Assembly (NCBI GenBank): GCA_018340805.1
Contig: JACMZG010000008.1
Location: 28,307,914 to 28,371,913 of the forward strand
Reading direction: 5' to 3'
DNA from: Microvelia longipes
Taxonomy: Eukaryota; Arthropoda; Insecta; Hemiptera; Veliidae
DNA: 64,000 nucleotides
Shown one piece after another: positions 47,595 to 57,960 of this stretch; position 1 is the first letter of the stretch; the number at the start of each line of letters is the position of its first letter. A model generated the notes under the pieces. That model was not told where the DNA came from. It saw only the letters and a program-made list of their open reading frames with translations, and did not search any database. Position numbers and translations under genes: made by a program.

Positions 47595-47930
47595 TAAAAA
47601 TAAATTTTCTGGAAAGCAGGCGACTTTTTTAAATACGTGCTTTCTTGCTTATCAACCCTATATTTCCTTTATTTTTAGCTTTATATTGAATAATAGAACA
47701 ATATAATTTTTTCTTCGAATTATTAAAAGAGAAGGGGCATATTTTTTTTAATATTTACTATATAAATTATACACTACGCAGCACAGCATTATATGCACGC
47801 ACATGAATTTCAGTTTATGCTAATTTTTAGCTCTTTTGCTTTGAAAAAATAGAAAAATTAAATAAAAACTTGTGACGCTATTGCTCATATTATTAAATAT
47901 ATACCGAAACATTAAGAAGCAATTAAGTAA
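47595..47930. repeat. MITE-B interior copy
   Basis: GTGCTTTCTTGCTTATCAA, then CACAGCATTATA.., TTTGCTTTGAAAAAATAG and ACTTGTGACGCTAT. This parallels the left half of 2565-2860. Confidence 0.55.
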
Positions 47931-47961
47931 ACAAGCAAAAAAACACGATTTCAAAAAATTC

Positions 47962-50300
47962 GCTTGTACATCTGACACAAAATGAGGTCTATGTCGCCAG
48001 CCCCCCCATGGTGGAATTGGCACATAGGACCGGTGCCATAATATTGTGCTAATTTGTGCCAATTTGTGCCGCAAATTTTAAATTTTGTGCTGTCCCCGTT
48101 TCGGAGATATTGGGGTTCAAAGATTAGATCAGCATGTCCTCAGCCCCCCATGGTGGAATTTCGACATCAGACCGGTGTCGTTATTTTGTGCTATTTTTGT
48201 GCCGCAAATTTAAAATTTTGTGTTGGCCCCATTTTGGAGATATAAGTGTTTAATGATTTGGGAGCTATAGACATTTACTTTATTACTTTATAGGAATTTT
48301 AAAATCAGACCTTGTGTCATACTATTTTGATATATTTGTGCTAATTTGAGCACATTGTGCAAGTTAGCCCCAAATCCTTCAACCCTTTCATCTCCGAAAC
48401 GGGGCCAGCCAGGAACCGGTCTGATGTCTAATTTTCACCGTGGAGGGGCTAGGGACATGTTGCCCTAATCTTTGAACCCCAATATTATTGAAACAGAGCA
48501 ACCATAAAATTTAAATTTGAGGCACAAATAGGGACGAATATAGCACAAAAGAATGACACCAGTCTTATTTTAAAAGTCCAATATGGTAAGGAGGCTATAG
48601 CCATTTAGCCCCCAATCTTGCAACCTTATACCTCTAAATCGGGGAGCAGCACAAAAATTAAAATGTGCGGCACAAATTAGCACAAATATAGCACAAAGTA
48701 TGACACAAGTCTAGTTTTAAAATTTCAATGTAGTAAAGGGCCTATAGACATTTAGCCCCAAATCTTTGAACCCAAATATCTCCAAAACAGGGCCAGTACA
48801 AAATTTAAAATTTGCGCCACAAATTAGCACAAATATAGCAGAATTGTGGTGGTGTTACATGGAGAAGAGTAGCCCTAGAAAGAAAAGAATGGCAAAGAAT
48901 GGAAAATGTTTACAAGGAAGTTTGGTTGGGAAAAGAATTTTAACAACCCCTTTTAATTATTTAAGTCGCATGATTATAGTTTAGCTTATGTTTATTAATA
49001 CTTTTGCATGTTTTGTTTAATTTTCTGTTAATTTTAATACTTTAATTTACTTTATTTTTAGTTATTCTGCATGTTTTATTAAAAAAAAATTCCTAACTTT
49101 AAATAATTTAGTAATTATTATAAACTTAATAAAATTAAAAATAGTAATTAAAAATATAAAATAAATAATTGATCTAAATCAATAATATTTTTTTATTATA
49201 TGTAAAAATATATGAAATGAAATGAACCTGTATAATAAAACAAAAATAAATCTAATTATCTAGTTTAAAAATATTGCTAAAATTATTAAATTATTACTTA
49301 ATGATTAGAAAATAATATGTTGTTTAACAAGTATAAGATAATTAATTAAGCCGAACCAGCCTTTATGGCAACCACAGCTTAGGCTGATTAATGTTGTTAC
49401 ATTACATAAAATTGTAAAATTATAATTGTAATCTAACATGTAATTCTACATTAATAAATGGTTTATTATTATTATTATTATTATTATTATAGCAGAATAG
49501 CATGACAGAAGTCTTATTTTAAAATTCCAATACAGTACGTAGGCTAAATACATTTAGCCCTAAATCTTTGAACAATTATATCTCCAAAACAGGGCCAGCA
49601 CAAAATGTTAAATTTGCGGCACAAATTAGTAAAAAATAGCACAAAATAACGGAACCGGTCTGATGTCGAAATTCACCGTTTGGGGGCTGGGGACATGTTG
49701 CCCTAATCTTTAAACCCCAATATTATTGAAACGGGGCAAAACGGGGCACAAGTAAGGACAAAAGAATTATACCAGTCTTATTTTAAAATTCCAATATGGT
49801 AAGGAGGCTATTGCCATTTAGCCTCCAATCTTACAACCTGTATACCTCTTAATCGGGGCAGCACAAAAATTAAAATATGCGTCACAGATTAGCAAAACTA
49901 TAACACAAAAGTATGGCACAAGTCTAATTTTAAAATTTCAATATAGTAAAGGGCCTATAGACATTTAGCCCCAAATCTTTGAAGCCTAATATCTCCAAAA
50001 CGGAACCAGCACAAAATTTAAAATTTGCGGCAGAAATTAGCACAAAATTATGGCACCGGTCCGATGTCGAAGTTCCACCATGGAGGGTGGCTGCATATCG
50101 CCAGCCCCCCCCCCCCTAAACTTTGAACCCCAACATCTCCGAAACGGGGCCAGCACAAAATTTTAAATTTGCGGCACAAATTGGCACAAAATTAGCACAC
50201 AAAAATTATGGCACCTGTCTGATGTCGAAATTTTACCATGGGGGGGGGGGGGGGGTCTGGCGACATAGACCTACACAAATGTACATCTATAGGTGGGCAA
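47962..50300. mobile_element. 2.3-kb inverted element built of tandem units
   Basis: The ends are inverse copies (TGTACATCTGACACAAAATG.. then GGTCTATGTCGCCAG; right end GGCGACATAGACCTACAC..). Inside, a roughly 200-bp unit (CCAGCACAAAATTTAAAATT, GCGGCACAAATTAGC, ACCGGTCTGATGTCG, CCCCCATGGTGGAATT in the other sense) recurs. It runs in reverse orientation left of about 48300 and forward to the right, at least seven partial copies. Runs of 11-17 C or G lie at about 50105 and 50233. There is no transposase. A LINE fragment is inserted at 48845. Confidence 0.75.
48845..49488 (+). mobile_element. 5'-truncated LINE 3' end with 10-bp target duplication
   Basis: It is flanked by ATAGCAGAAT on both sides (48835-48844 and 49489-49498) and ends in (TTA)n. 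The first about 110 bp stay open and read like a degenerate C-terminal tail (WKMFTRKFGWEK..), then untranslated sequence. The duplication interrupts a unit of the surrounding tandem element, so the LINE arrived later. The clade is unknown. Confidence 0.85.
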
Positions 50301-50499
50301 TTGACTCACAAAACTTTATTTTGATATTGGTAGCTATTTTGAAAATATTCACTATTACTTTTTAAATTAATGACGGCCAATATATTTTTTTAAACTAAAA
50401 TTTTATGTAAAAGTTTATTTACATCTGTCAAAATCATAATGGTTTCCTGTATAAAATTTAAATTAAAATTTAGATAAAATATGGAGCTAATATACTTAC

Positions 50500-50990
50500 A
50501 AAGAACTCTAATAAAAAATTTCTTCCCATTTCATCCATAAGATCCGGTTAATGCTGAAGTATCAAGCATTACTCGTAACTAATTTTTTCTGTATTTTTCA
50601 AAGGAAAAGCGCGTAATTATCCTGTTGGTTATACTATACTTTACCTCTTAAAATGACATCCATATCAATATTTGCACTAGTTTAAAGCTCAGTTAGTGTT
50701 TAAAGGTTTTAGCGCATTTACTTTGAAAAATACATAAAATATGGATTATGAATATCGCTCGATACTTGAGAACTGTCCAAGATATGAAGCATGACCCGGA
50801 ACCTTATGGAAGAAATGGCTTGTTAAGCACAGAAACACGCGTTCCAAAGGAAACTCGCCCGGCATGCCCCACGCCAGAATTATTTGTAGTACAATATTAG
50901 TAGTAGAATATTAGACGTAGGATATTAGTAGTTATAAAAATATGTAATGCAAATAAAACTTACCAGGATTCGAACCCTGGTGCCCTGGCC
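50500..50990 (-). mobile_element. MITE-B copy with adjacent tRNA-like B box
   Basis: The interior TTTTTCAAAGGAAAAGCGCG and ATACTATACTTTACC blocks lead to GCCCGGCATGCC..ACGCCAGAATTATT. At 50948-50975 the minus strand carries AGGGTTCGAATCCTGG, a B box as in SINE-3 heads. The order head, MITE-B end, body matches 22.55 and 60.0 kb. Confidence 0.6.
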
Positions 50991-51399
50991 TTGAGTACTT
51001 TGGATGCCCCTATTTAGTGGACCATTTTTATTCAACTATATAATAGGCATAAAAACATTGAAAATGACTCCCCACTTGAAATATGTTGTTTACAAGCCGT
51101 ATAATTTGTTTCCGAAAATTGACTACTGTTTTTCCGACTATTTGATCACTTCAAGTTGTCGTATCGACTCCGGACCGGTTTTATTCGATTTAGCGTTCCA
51201 AGAAACATCCCTGACCTTTCTCTTGACAAAAACAATAACCTTTAAATTTTTCTGACTCAGAAAACCGGGTTAATGACGTCACAACAGCCTGGTATTCAAT
51301 AGGGTTCGTGTCCTACCCAATGTTGATTTTTGTAACAAGTTTGATTAAAGAATATTTATCTGTTTAAAGATAGCGTGTTTACACAAAAGTGTGTAGAAA

Positions 51400-51440
51400 T
51401 ACACTCACACACACACACACACGCGCGCGCGTGCACGCTT
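51400..51440. repeat. (CA)n(CG)n tract
   Basis: Alternating purine-pyrimidine CACACA..CGCGCGCGTGCACGC. It has Z-DNA potential. Confidence 0.85.
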
Positions 51441-51494
51441 ATACATATTTATAATGTTTTGCAAAACGTATTTTCCGTAATCAGGGACTTTTGA

Positions 51495-51540
51495 AACGAA
51501 TTTTGGCCATGGTCCGAGGTTCGACTCCCCAGCTGCCAAG
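51495..51540 (+). repeat. tRNA-like 3' half scrap
   Basis: GTCCGAGGTTCGACTCCCCA looks like a tRNA T-arm/B box, but no acceptor-stem partner or A box is visible, so it is not called as a tRNA gene. Confidence 0.35.
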
Positions 51541-51659
51541 TATGATTACAGTTCTTTAATACGCCGTAAAGATGATATAAAACTACAACCGTAATATTTT
51601 ATTGAACAGGTTAATTAAGCTATTGCTATTGCACCCTTGAAGCCAAGTTACCAAACAAT

Positions 51660-51840
51660 TTGAGGTAGAGCGTAGCCAGATCGATGTAATACCCACCTTA
51701 AGCTTCGGGTAATTATGACATTCTAAGGACGAGCAAAGCGAGTCCGAAGTCAATACACCTGAGAGTTTTGATAATCACTTTATTCTGAGGTCGAGCGAAG
51801 CGAGTCTGAAGTTGTGAGGAAAAGTACCGTCATACTTTAT
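51660..51840 (-). mobile_element. Family A 5' tandem part, minus strand
   Basis: AGAGCGTAGCC.., GACGAGCAAAGCGAGTCCGA and GTCGAGCGAAGCGAGTCTGA, then TGAGGAAAAGTACCG. Same unit type as in 62475-63290. Confidence 0.6.
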
Positions 51841-51841
51841 T

Positions 51842-52670
51842 TTTATTTTATTTTTTAATATATTTTTTAATTTAAATAAAATTTTAATTTAGTTTACAAA
51901 GGCAATAGGATTTGATGCTTCTAGTAATAATAAAGGACTCGCCACCCATACTATTACTTTAACCTGTATTATTAACTAATGTTCTTCGATTTATTTATCA
52001 AGGAGCAACTAATAAATGAATTTGGATTTTATTATTAGTTAAAACTTCTTCTAAATACAGCACTATTAAATTTATTATTTATTCTTAATCCTGTTAAAAG
52101 GTTTTAGAAACGGTATTTGTGCAGCGAGATGTAGATAGAAGCTGAATATTAAATGTTTTTATTTCTAGGTTTATAAACTTTTTAGTTAATCTATCTGGTA
52201 TTTTAATAATAATAAAAATGAGATGAGGCAATATAGTATATTTTATTCAAAATGTAGAAGCCGACTGTGAAACTTATGATAAAAAATTTTATTGCGGCAA
52301 AAATCCTTTTTTATGCCGCCTTCCTAATTTATTTTTACTAAATTTTTATTGCTAAAATACTGGATTTTATGAATGTAATAAAATAAGGATTAAATACGAA
52401 TATATATAATAAAAGTTATTAACTTTAAAAAAAGTTGTATTTATTATAAACTATAATGAGAAATTAATATACAATCTTGTACTCTCTAGTGATGAAATAT
52501 ATACAAAAAATATGATGAGAAATAATGACATCAGTCTAAATATTGGTAACTTTTACAGTAGACGTAGATCTTTGAAATGTGAAGTTTTAGTTGAAAACTC
52601 AATTGGATACTTCCTTCTTGTAGATTTGCTGCTACGTCTTAATGTTTAAAATTGATTATATTGACTAGTT
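51842..52670. other. AT-rich, 3' side of the repeat-protein gene
   Basis: No feature besides a minus-strand AATAAA (TTTATT at about 52440), some 230 bp past the stop codon at 52674, which could serve as its polyadenylation signal. Confidence 0.5.
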
Positions 52671-52673
52671 GCT

Positions 52674-52961
52674 TTACCAAGCGGAGTGCCCTAGTGAAGC
52701 ACCGTGGCCTAATGAGGCTCCATGACCATATGAAGCACCGTAACCAAGGGAAGCTCCATGTCCATATGAAGCGCCGTAACTAAGTGAAGCTCCATGACCA
52801 TATGAAGCACCGTGGCCTAAAGATAATCCATGTCCAAGAGAAGCACCGTGCCCCAAAGAAAGACCTAAGGAAGCTCCATGTCCGTAAGAANNNNNNNNNN
52901 ACAGAATTTTTGTAAAATCACTAAATTTTGGTACGAAAAGTGTCGCATAAGCTAAGGCCAT
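52674..52961 (-). CDS. Gly/His/Ala/Ser repeat protein (cuticle- or secreted-type), gapped
   Basis: The minus-strand frame runs from ATG at 52961 to TAA at 52674. It is 95 codons as assembled and includes a 10-N gap. Residues 1-20 read MALAYATLFVPKFSDFTKIL. After the gap come about 11 short units of the type GHGASLG, GHGASYG and LGYGASYG, ending GHSAW. Repeats of Gly-His/Tyr-Gly-Ala-Ser are typical of insect cuticular, chorion or other extracellular structural proteins. The start is supported by an upstream TATA box. The N-terminus is not a convincing signal peptide, and the gap makes length, frame and unit number uncertain. The N-terminal piece could belong to sequence on the far side of a misjoin. 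Codons vary little between units, as in recent tandem expansion. Confidence 0.5.
   Translation of the reverse strand: MALAYATLFVPKFSDFTKILXXXXSYGHGASLGLSLGHGASLGHGLSLGHGASYGHGASLSYGASYGHGASLGYGASYGHGASLGHGASLGHSAW
52891..52900. other. Assembly gap (10 N)
   Basis: Ten N fall inside the repeat-protein frame, beside its tandem units. The true gap size is unknown. Confidence 0.99.
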
Positions 52962-53014
52962 TTTACATCATGAAAAATTATGAGCTAAAATATGTGAATG
53001 ATAATGTATAAATT

Positions 53015-53022
53015 TTTATATA
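53015..53022 (-). promoter_or_regulatory. TATA box candidate of the repeat-protein gene
   Basis: TATATAAA on the minus strand lies 54 bp before the ATG at 52961, which would leave a 5' leader of roughly 25 nt. This is plausible for a short structural-protein gene. AT-richness makes chance TATA boxes common. Confidence 0.4.
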
Positions 53023-53024
53023 AA

Positions 53025-53310
53025 CAGAACCCGGGTTGAAAGGTATATAAATTTGTGAAAAATGAAGAAATGATATATCAAATAGGAAACGTGGTTCGTC
53101 TCTTTTTGTAACCCCCTAAAGTAGACAGAGCTCTATTGTTTGTAATAGAAAAAGGTGTTGGTATGATTGACCATGTCTCGACATATGACTGAGATATGAT
53201 TTTAGAATGACTACTTACACTAACAATTTTCAAGGATCTTTTAGAAGCATATGTTTGACCGACTCATACTATTGTAGGAACTAGGTACTAAGATATGAAC
53301 CAATATAATA
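53025..53310. other. Unassigned upstream region
   Basis: No recognisable feature. It may include upstream control sequence of the gene at 52.7-52.96 kb. Confidence 0.35.
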
Positions 53311-53317
53311 AGTTACT

Positions 53318-54160
53318 TTTTACTTTTCCTCATTTATACCGTAGGTATATAGGAAAAGTATTATGTTTGCCAAAAAAATCCGAAACCTGGATGTCACCGA
53401 GATTATCCGTTTCAGGTGTTTTAAGGCCTCCTAATGGTTTTCACAAAACTGTCTGTCTGCCTGTGTGTCTGTCTGCATGTGTGTGTCTGTTATCATCGTA
53501 GCTCCCAGTGTATTTATGCTAAAGAGTAGAACCTTTGTACACATATCAGTTTTCCGCTGTAGTTGTGCTATTCGGAGGTTATTTTTTTATGGCGACATTA
53601 ACTCGCAATAATGACTTATCAAAAAACTTATAAAACGAGGAAAAATTATGGAATCGGATTGAATTTTTGTCGCATGTAACCGCGTATAACACTTACAATG
53701 TGCCAAGTTTCATCTTCTTATCAGCATTATTTTAATTTTATCATGTTGATAAAATTGAAATATTGTATATTTATTGAAATAAATAGAAATCGTACACTAG
53801 TCATGTGCTTTGAAATAATCCAATTGAGTTAAAAATTGTACCAGAGTAAGTAATAATAAGTACCAAGATAAGTAATAAATAAGAGAGTACGTAAGAAATA
53901 AGTACACCATGTGTACGTAAATAAATAAGTACACCAAGAGTACGTAATAAATAAGTACACCAAGAGTACACCGTAAGTTTACGTAATAAATAAGTACAAG
54001 AGTAGTATAAATTAGAGTTAAATAATAAGTGTAAGTAATAAATAAGTACACCAAGAGTAATAAATAAGTACACCAAGTTTCGTCTCAATATGACTATATG
54101 CCTATATTTTGTTGGATTATAAAATATCTCAAGCTCGATAAGCAGCATCGAGCTTGGTCA
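53318..54160 (-). mobile_element. Family A copy with expanded internal tandem
   Basis: The 3' palindrome and A-run at 53318-53362 start it. The order is preserved to TCGATAAGCAGCATCGAGC near 54150. The segment GTAATAAATAAGTACACCAA, present once in other copies, is repeated about eight times at 53840-54075. Confidence 0.75.
53830..54075. repeat. AATAAATAAGTACACCAAGAGTACGT minisatellite
   Basis: Imperfect units of 20-30 bp arise from one family A segment. Two overlapping Leu/Tyr-rich frames here are artefacts. Confidence 0.8.
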
Positions 54161-54344
54161 GTTCGCTAATGTCATGATTAGCAGGACTTCTATGCCTCAA
54201 AATGTCATGATTAGCTAAAGCTTAAGGTATATAAGGTTTCAAAATGTCATATTTACCTTATTTTTTAAAGTGGTATTACTTAGATCTCGCTTTGCTAGAC
54301 CTTTGAATTATAATGTCACCCAATTTCAAAGTTGTCTCTCTGTA

Positions 54345-54865
54345 TGCGTGTGTGTGTGTCTATTACCATCGTAGTGTGTTTATACTAGAGAGTTGAAATT
54401 TTGTACAGAACCCAGTCTACCGCTGTAGTTGTCCTACTCGGAACTCTATTAATCCGTAGCATGATGATAAGAAGATGAAACTTGGCACATTGTTAGTCTT
54501 ATACGCGGTTACATGCGGAAAAATTTCAATCCTATCTAATAATTTTTCCTCGTTTTATAAAGTTTTTGCTGAGTCATTATTACGAGTTAATGTCGCCATA
54601 AAAAAAATAGCCTCCGAATAGCACAACTACAGCGGAAACTGATATGTGAACAAAGTTTCTACTCTTTAGCATAAAAACACTAGGAGCTACGATGATAACA
54701 TACACACACAAACACACAGGCAGACAGACAGTTTTGGTGAAAACCACTTAGGAGGCCTTAAAACACCTGAAACGGATAATTCCAGTGACATCCCGGTTTC
54801 GGATTTTTTGGCAAACACAATACTTTTCCTATATACCTACGGTATAAATGAGGAAAAGTGAAAAA
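54345..54865 (+). mobile_element. Family A, 3' half, plus strand
   Basis: It starts near a (GT)n with ATCGTAGTGTGTTTATACTA in inverse sense, then plus-sense ATGATAAGAAGATGAAACTTGG to the palindrome and A-run. The junction shows a small inversion relative to other copies. Confidence 0.6.
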
Positions 54866-54869
54866 GGGA

Positions 54870-55530
54870 TTCATTTACATTATTTCCTATATTAAAAACA
54901 ATAAAATTGGAGCTAATACTGATAATAAAATGTAACTTCGTATTTTTGTTAACCACACATAGTGATACATATGCAACAAATTGTATTGAAGATGAATAAT
55001 GTTTTGATTTTTTTTGTGTTATTACTGTATGTTAATGACGTCACACATATTTCATAAACAATAGGGTTGGAGACTAACAAGGATAATTTTTGAGCAATGT
55101 ATCGTTTCGTTCGAGATTTTTGTTCAAAATGTTTCTATGGGAGCAATCTTTTGTACGCTTACTCGGAATAAAATAAAACGATACAAAAATCAACCTTGTA
55201 AACCCCTGAACCCTGTTTTTATGCAATATGTGTAACGCCATTAACCTACAATAATGACTCACTAAACATTTCAAAAAATCACAATTACAATCTTCAAAAG
55301 TGTTTAGATCGGGCTGAATCCTATACATTATATACATCTATGCATGGTTAACAAATCTAGGAAGTTATATTTAATTATCAGCATTGGTTCTGGTTTTATT
55401 AATTGACTTACATAACATAATGTAAACAAATCACTTTTTTTGACTAATGCATAAAAAAATTCGATTTTGTATTAATTACATTCTGGCAATATGCCACTTA
55501 TAAAATCTAATAAACCTTATGACAAACTGA
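54870..55530. other. No gene supported
   Basis: Contains a segment around TTAATGACGTCACACATATTTC shared with 18970-19000. Otherwise unassigned. Confidence 0.4.
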
Positions 55531-55533
55531 TGT

Positions 55534-55580
55534 AGGACATCGATCACATGGCCGCTACGTAGCCATATGATCGATGTCCT
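55534..55580. repeat. 19-bp hairpin
   Basis: AGGACATCGATCACATGGC and its inverse (one mismatch) flank CGCTACGTA. It contains two ATCGAT sites. Confidence 0.75.
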
Positions 55581-55799
55581 ATATCGAACAAAATTCAGGG
55601 TGAATATTTTTTCATCGCGAAAAGCCGGTGGATGATTTTTTATATTATTATTACTTAAAAGAGCATGTAGGAGCAACATATAATTCTTAAAAAGAACTTG
55701 TAGTAGTAGTACATGTAGCAGAGGTACATGTACTTCTTAAAGACGGCGATAATATTTATGTTTTCTAGGACGCTGAAAAATCCATTTCATGCTCAAGGA

Positions 55800-55990
55800 T
55801 CTGGTTTATGATTTACAACTCGAGCAGTCACTCAATTGTAAAGTACTTCTCGTAACTCATTTTTTCTGTATTTTTCAAAGGAAATGCACTAAAGAAAGAT
55901 CCAAAAAACCAACTGAGCATTAAAATAGTGCAAATATTGGCGTGCACTGCTGATTTTAGAGGCATAGTTTTATATAACCAACAGAAATTA
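55800..55990 (+). mobile_element. MITE-B interior copy
   Basis: TTTCTGTATTTTTCAAAGGA.. and GATTTTAGAGGCATAGTTTT blocks. Its end lies beyond the following (TA)n at 56060. Confidence 0.5.
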
Positions 55991-56059
55991 TGCGCATTTC
56001 TGTATACTCATCAAAATAAAAATTTTAACTCCTTACACGTAACCTTGCATACAAATAAT

Positions 56060-56111
56060 TATATATATATGTATGTATATATATATATATATATAATATA
56101 TATATATTATA

Positions 56112-56165
<54 letters not shown>
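56060..56165. repeat. (TA)n microsatellite
   Basis: TA array with several TTA breaks. Confidence 0.95.
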
Positions 56166-56168
<3 letters not shown>

Positions 56169-56349
56169 ACCTGTGTCAATATCCTCCACGTCATATCTTT
56201 AGATCAATAAGAGGGAAGAGCACATCCAACTACGTTCACTCTGCTTTACCAAAATTTCTAGCTTAGACATATATCATTTATCACTCATGATGAATATCTC
56301 TCAGAATGGACTTCTATACGTTAGACATACGTTCTAGCAGTAGAAACGA

Positions 56350-56600
56350 AAAAGTTCTACAGTACTTTTTCTACATATTTTCGAATTTTTCACTGCCCTT
56401 TTCTATATATCTCCGAATTTTATATAGTACTTTTTCTATATGTTTTCGAGTTTTCTACAGCCATTTTCTATATATCTCCGAATTTTATACAGTGTTTTTT
56501 CTATATGATTTCGAATTTTCTACAGCCCTTTCCTATATATCTCTGAATTTTATGCTGTACTTTTCTACATGTTTTCGAATTTTACAGCCCTTTTTAGCGA
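56350..56600. repeat. 66-bp tandem repeat, about 3.5 units
   Basis: CTATATATCTCCGAATTTTA recurs at about 56402, 56468 and 56532, alternating with TTTTCGAATTTTCTACAGCC. A period of 66 (a multiple of 3) keeps a 103-codon Phe/Tyr/Ser frame open, so that frame is not evidence of a gene. One extra unit lies near 57122. Confidence 0.8.
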
Positions 56601-56670
56601 TTTTCCTTTGGGAATAAAATTCGCTAATGGATAGGCGTCCATGGCGGAAGTCGAACCGACTTCCGCTAAA
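56600..56670 (-). repeat. tRNA-like B-box scrap
   Basis: The minus strand has CGGTTCGACTTCC next to ATGGACGCCTATCCATTAGCG. The same context lies at 58745-58830. It is also a short palindrome (GCGGAAGTCG/CGACTTCCGC). Confidence 0.4.
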
Positions 56671-56689
56671 AGAAATGCGATAAAACCTT

Positions 56690-57125
56690 TAAAGATAACT
56701 GACTAAGCTTAAAAGATAAGTAACTAGTGCAAATAATAGTGGGTACTTCTAATTTTAGAGGCATAGTTTGTACAAACCAACTGATAATTATGCGCATTCC
56801 TTTGAAAATATACAGATAAAATGAGTTACGAGCAGTGCTTGACAATTAAGTAACTGCTTAGGTTCTAAAGCATGAACCGGAACCACGGAATGAGCATGGT
56901 TCTTGCAATAAACAAGAAATAGGTTAATAAGCACGAAACATGCATTCTAAATGAAATTCGCCGACATCGGACCACGCGCCGGAATTATTTATTTAGTAGT
57001 TGTAAATTTACATAATGTAAAAACTATAAAATTATCATTCCAACCAAGATTGTTGTTAAGCGCGAAAAACACGCACCCAAAGGAAATTCGCCCGACATGC
57101 GGACCACCGCGCCAGAATTTTTATA
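56690..57125 (+). mobile_element. Two MITE-B right ends in tandem
   Basis: The first, to about 56990, ends GGACCACGCGCCGGAATTAT. The second, at 57045-57122, ends GGACCACCGCGCCAGAATTT. Both are preceded by a GCACGAAACATGCAT/GCGCGAAAAACACGCA block and AAATTCGCC. Confidence 0.65.
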
Positions 57126-57200
57126 TATCTTCGAATTTTATGCAGTAATTTTTCGATATATCTTGTAGACGAGGAAGATTAAAAAATATACTTTCTTTAA

Positions 57201-57431
57201 TTATGTATATTCTTCCATAAAAGAGAAAGTTGTGCCTAAAAGAGATGAATGAAATTTAACATAAAGCAACAGCAGGGAGTAATAGTTATTTTTCTCCATA
57301 TTTAGAATCGCATTGGTCTGTGCGCTTGACAAGCCTTTGGAATCAAGCAAGTGGATATATCTCTCAACAAGCCTTATTATAGTTACTTCGGCTTTGGTTT
57401 GGCCAGTAACTAATTGGCCCAAGGGAAAAAA
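57201..57431 (-). CDS. Possible last exon of an unrecognised gene
   Basis: Minus-strand frame of about 70 codons ending in a stop at 57201. It reads TGQTKAEVTIIRLVERYIHL, then LLDSKGLSSAQTNAILNMEK and FHSSLLGTTFSFMEEYT. Composition and codon use (GCC, AAG, GGC, CGC present) look more coding-like than the surroundings. An acceptor (..CCAATTAG) sits just before TTACTGGCC and is in the phase needed to join the candidate exon at 57795-57960. No ATG and no known family. It may be a pseudogene or chance. Confidence 0.28.
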   Translation of the reverse strand, partial: FFPLGQLVTGQTKAEVTIIRLVERYIHLLDSKGLSSAQTNAILNMEKNNYYSLLLLYVKFHSSLLGTTFSFMEEYT

Positions 57432-57451
57432 TTCACAGTTTTTTTTTTAGT

Positions 57452-57715
57452 TAATTGGTAACTATTTTATTTGCTTTGATTTCATATTCAAATACCTTAC
57501 TTCATCGGTTGAAATATATACTAATTTAATTAAGAAACTTATTTACGAGGAACTGTATAAAAACAAGTACCAGGGCCAAGACAACTTTTTTATAGCGAAC
57601 TTATTAACTTCCATTTTTAAAAATAGCAAACAATTTAAATCGCATTTAGATTTAACTTTGCAAGCTTTATCGTTCAGGTTTATTGCAAAACAATGCTATG
57701 AAGAAAATAAGTATT
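57452..57715 (+). other. 88-codon open frame without ATG
   Basis: Open from just after TTTTTTTTAG, a possible acceptor, to TAA, reading ..LIYEELYKNKYQGQDNFFIA... It lies opposite the putative intron of the minus-strand exon pair. Both cannot easily be right. Probably chance. Confidence 0.15.
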
Positions 57716-57794
57716 AATGTATGTAAATTAAATTATATTCATAAAATAAAAATGTTGTCTATCAACTAGTTTTATTCCAGTTTTTACTTACTTG

Positions 57795-57960
57795 GACAAA
57801 GAGTTGGGTTGTTATGTATTATTTGACCTGACCTCAATTGACCTTTAAGCTCTGTATTAATTTTTTTATTAATTTTAATTCGTTTTATAAATATATAGAG
57901 ATATTTTATGGCATATTTACATTTCTCAGATTGCTCACCTACTTCCATATTAAGGAAAGG
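57795..57960 (-). CDS. Possible internal exon, partner of 57201-57431
   Basis: Bounded on the minus strand by a good acceptor (GGGTTCTCAG) and a good donor (CCAAGTAAGT). It is open throughout, reading VNIPFLNMEVGEQSEKCKYA to NNPTLCP. Donor phase 1 fits the acceptor at about 57431, giving an intron of about 360 bp. No upstream exon was found, because the region beyond 58 kb is repeat. No family recognised. Confidence 0.25.

Noticed and set aside
48766..48984. 72-codon plus-strand frame
   Set aside because: Chimera of the tandem element and the inserted LINE. The junction is at the target duplication.
53797..54148. Two overlapping Leu/Tyr-rich minus-strand frames
   Set aside because: Translations of the AATAAATAAGTACACCAAG minisatellite in a family A copy.
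56306..56617. 103-codon Phe/Tyr-rich plus-strand frame resembling a membrane protein
   Set aside because: It coincides with a 66-bp tandem repeat, whose period is a multiple of three and so keeps the frame open. No family resemblance.
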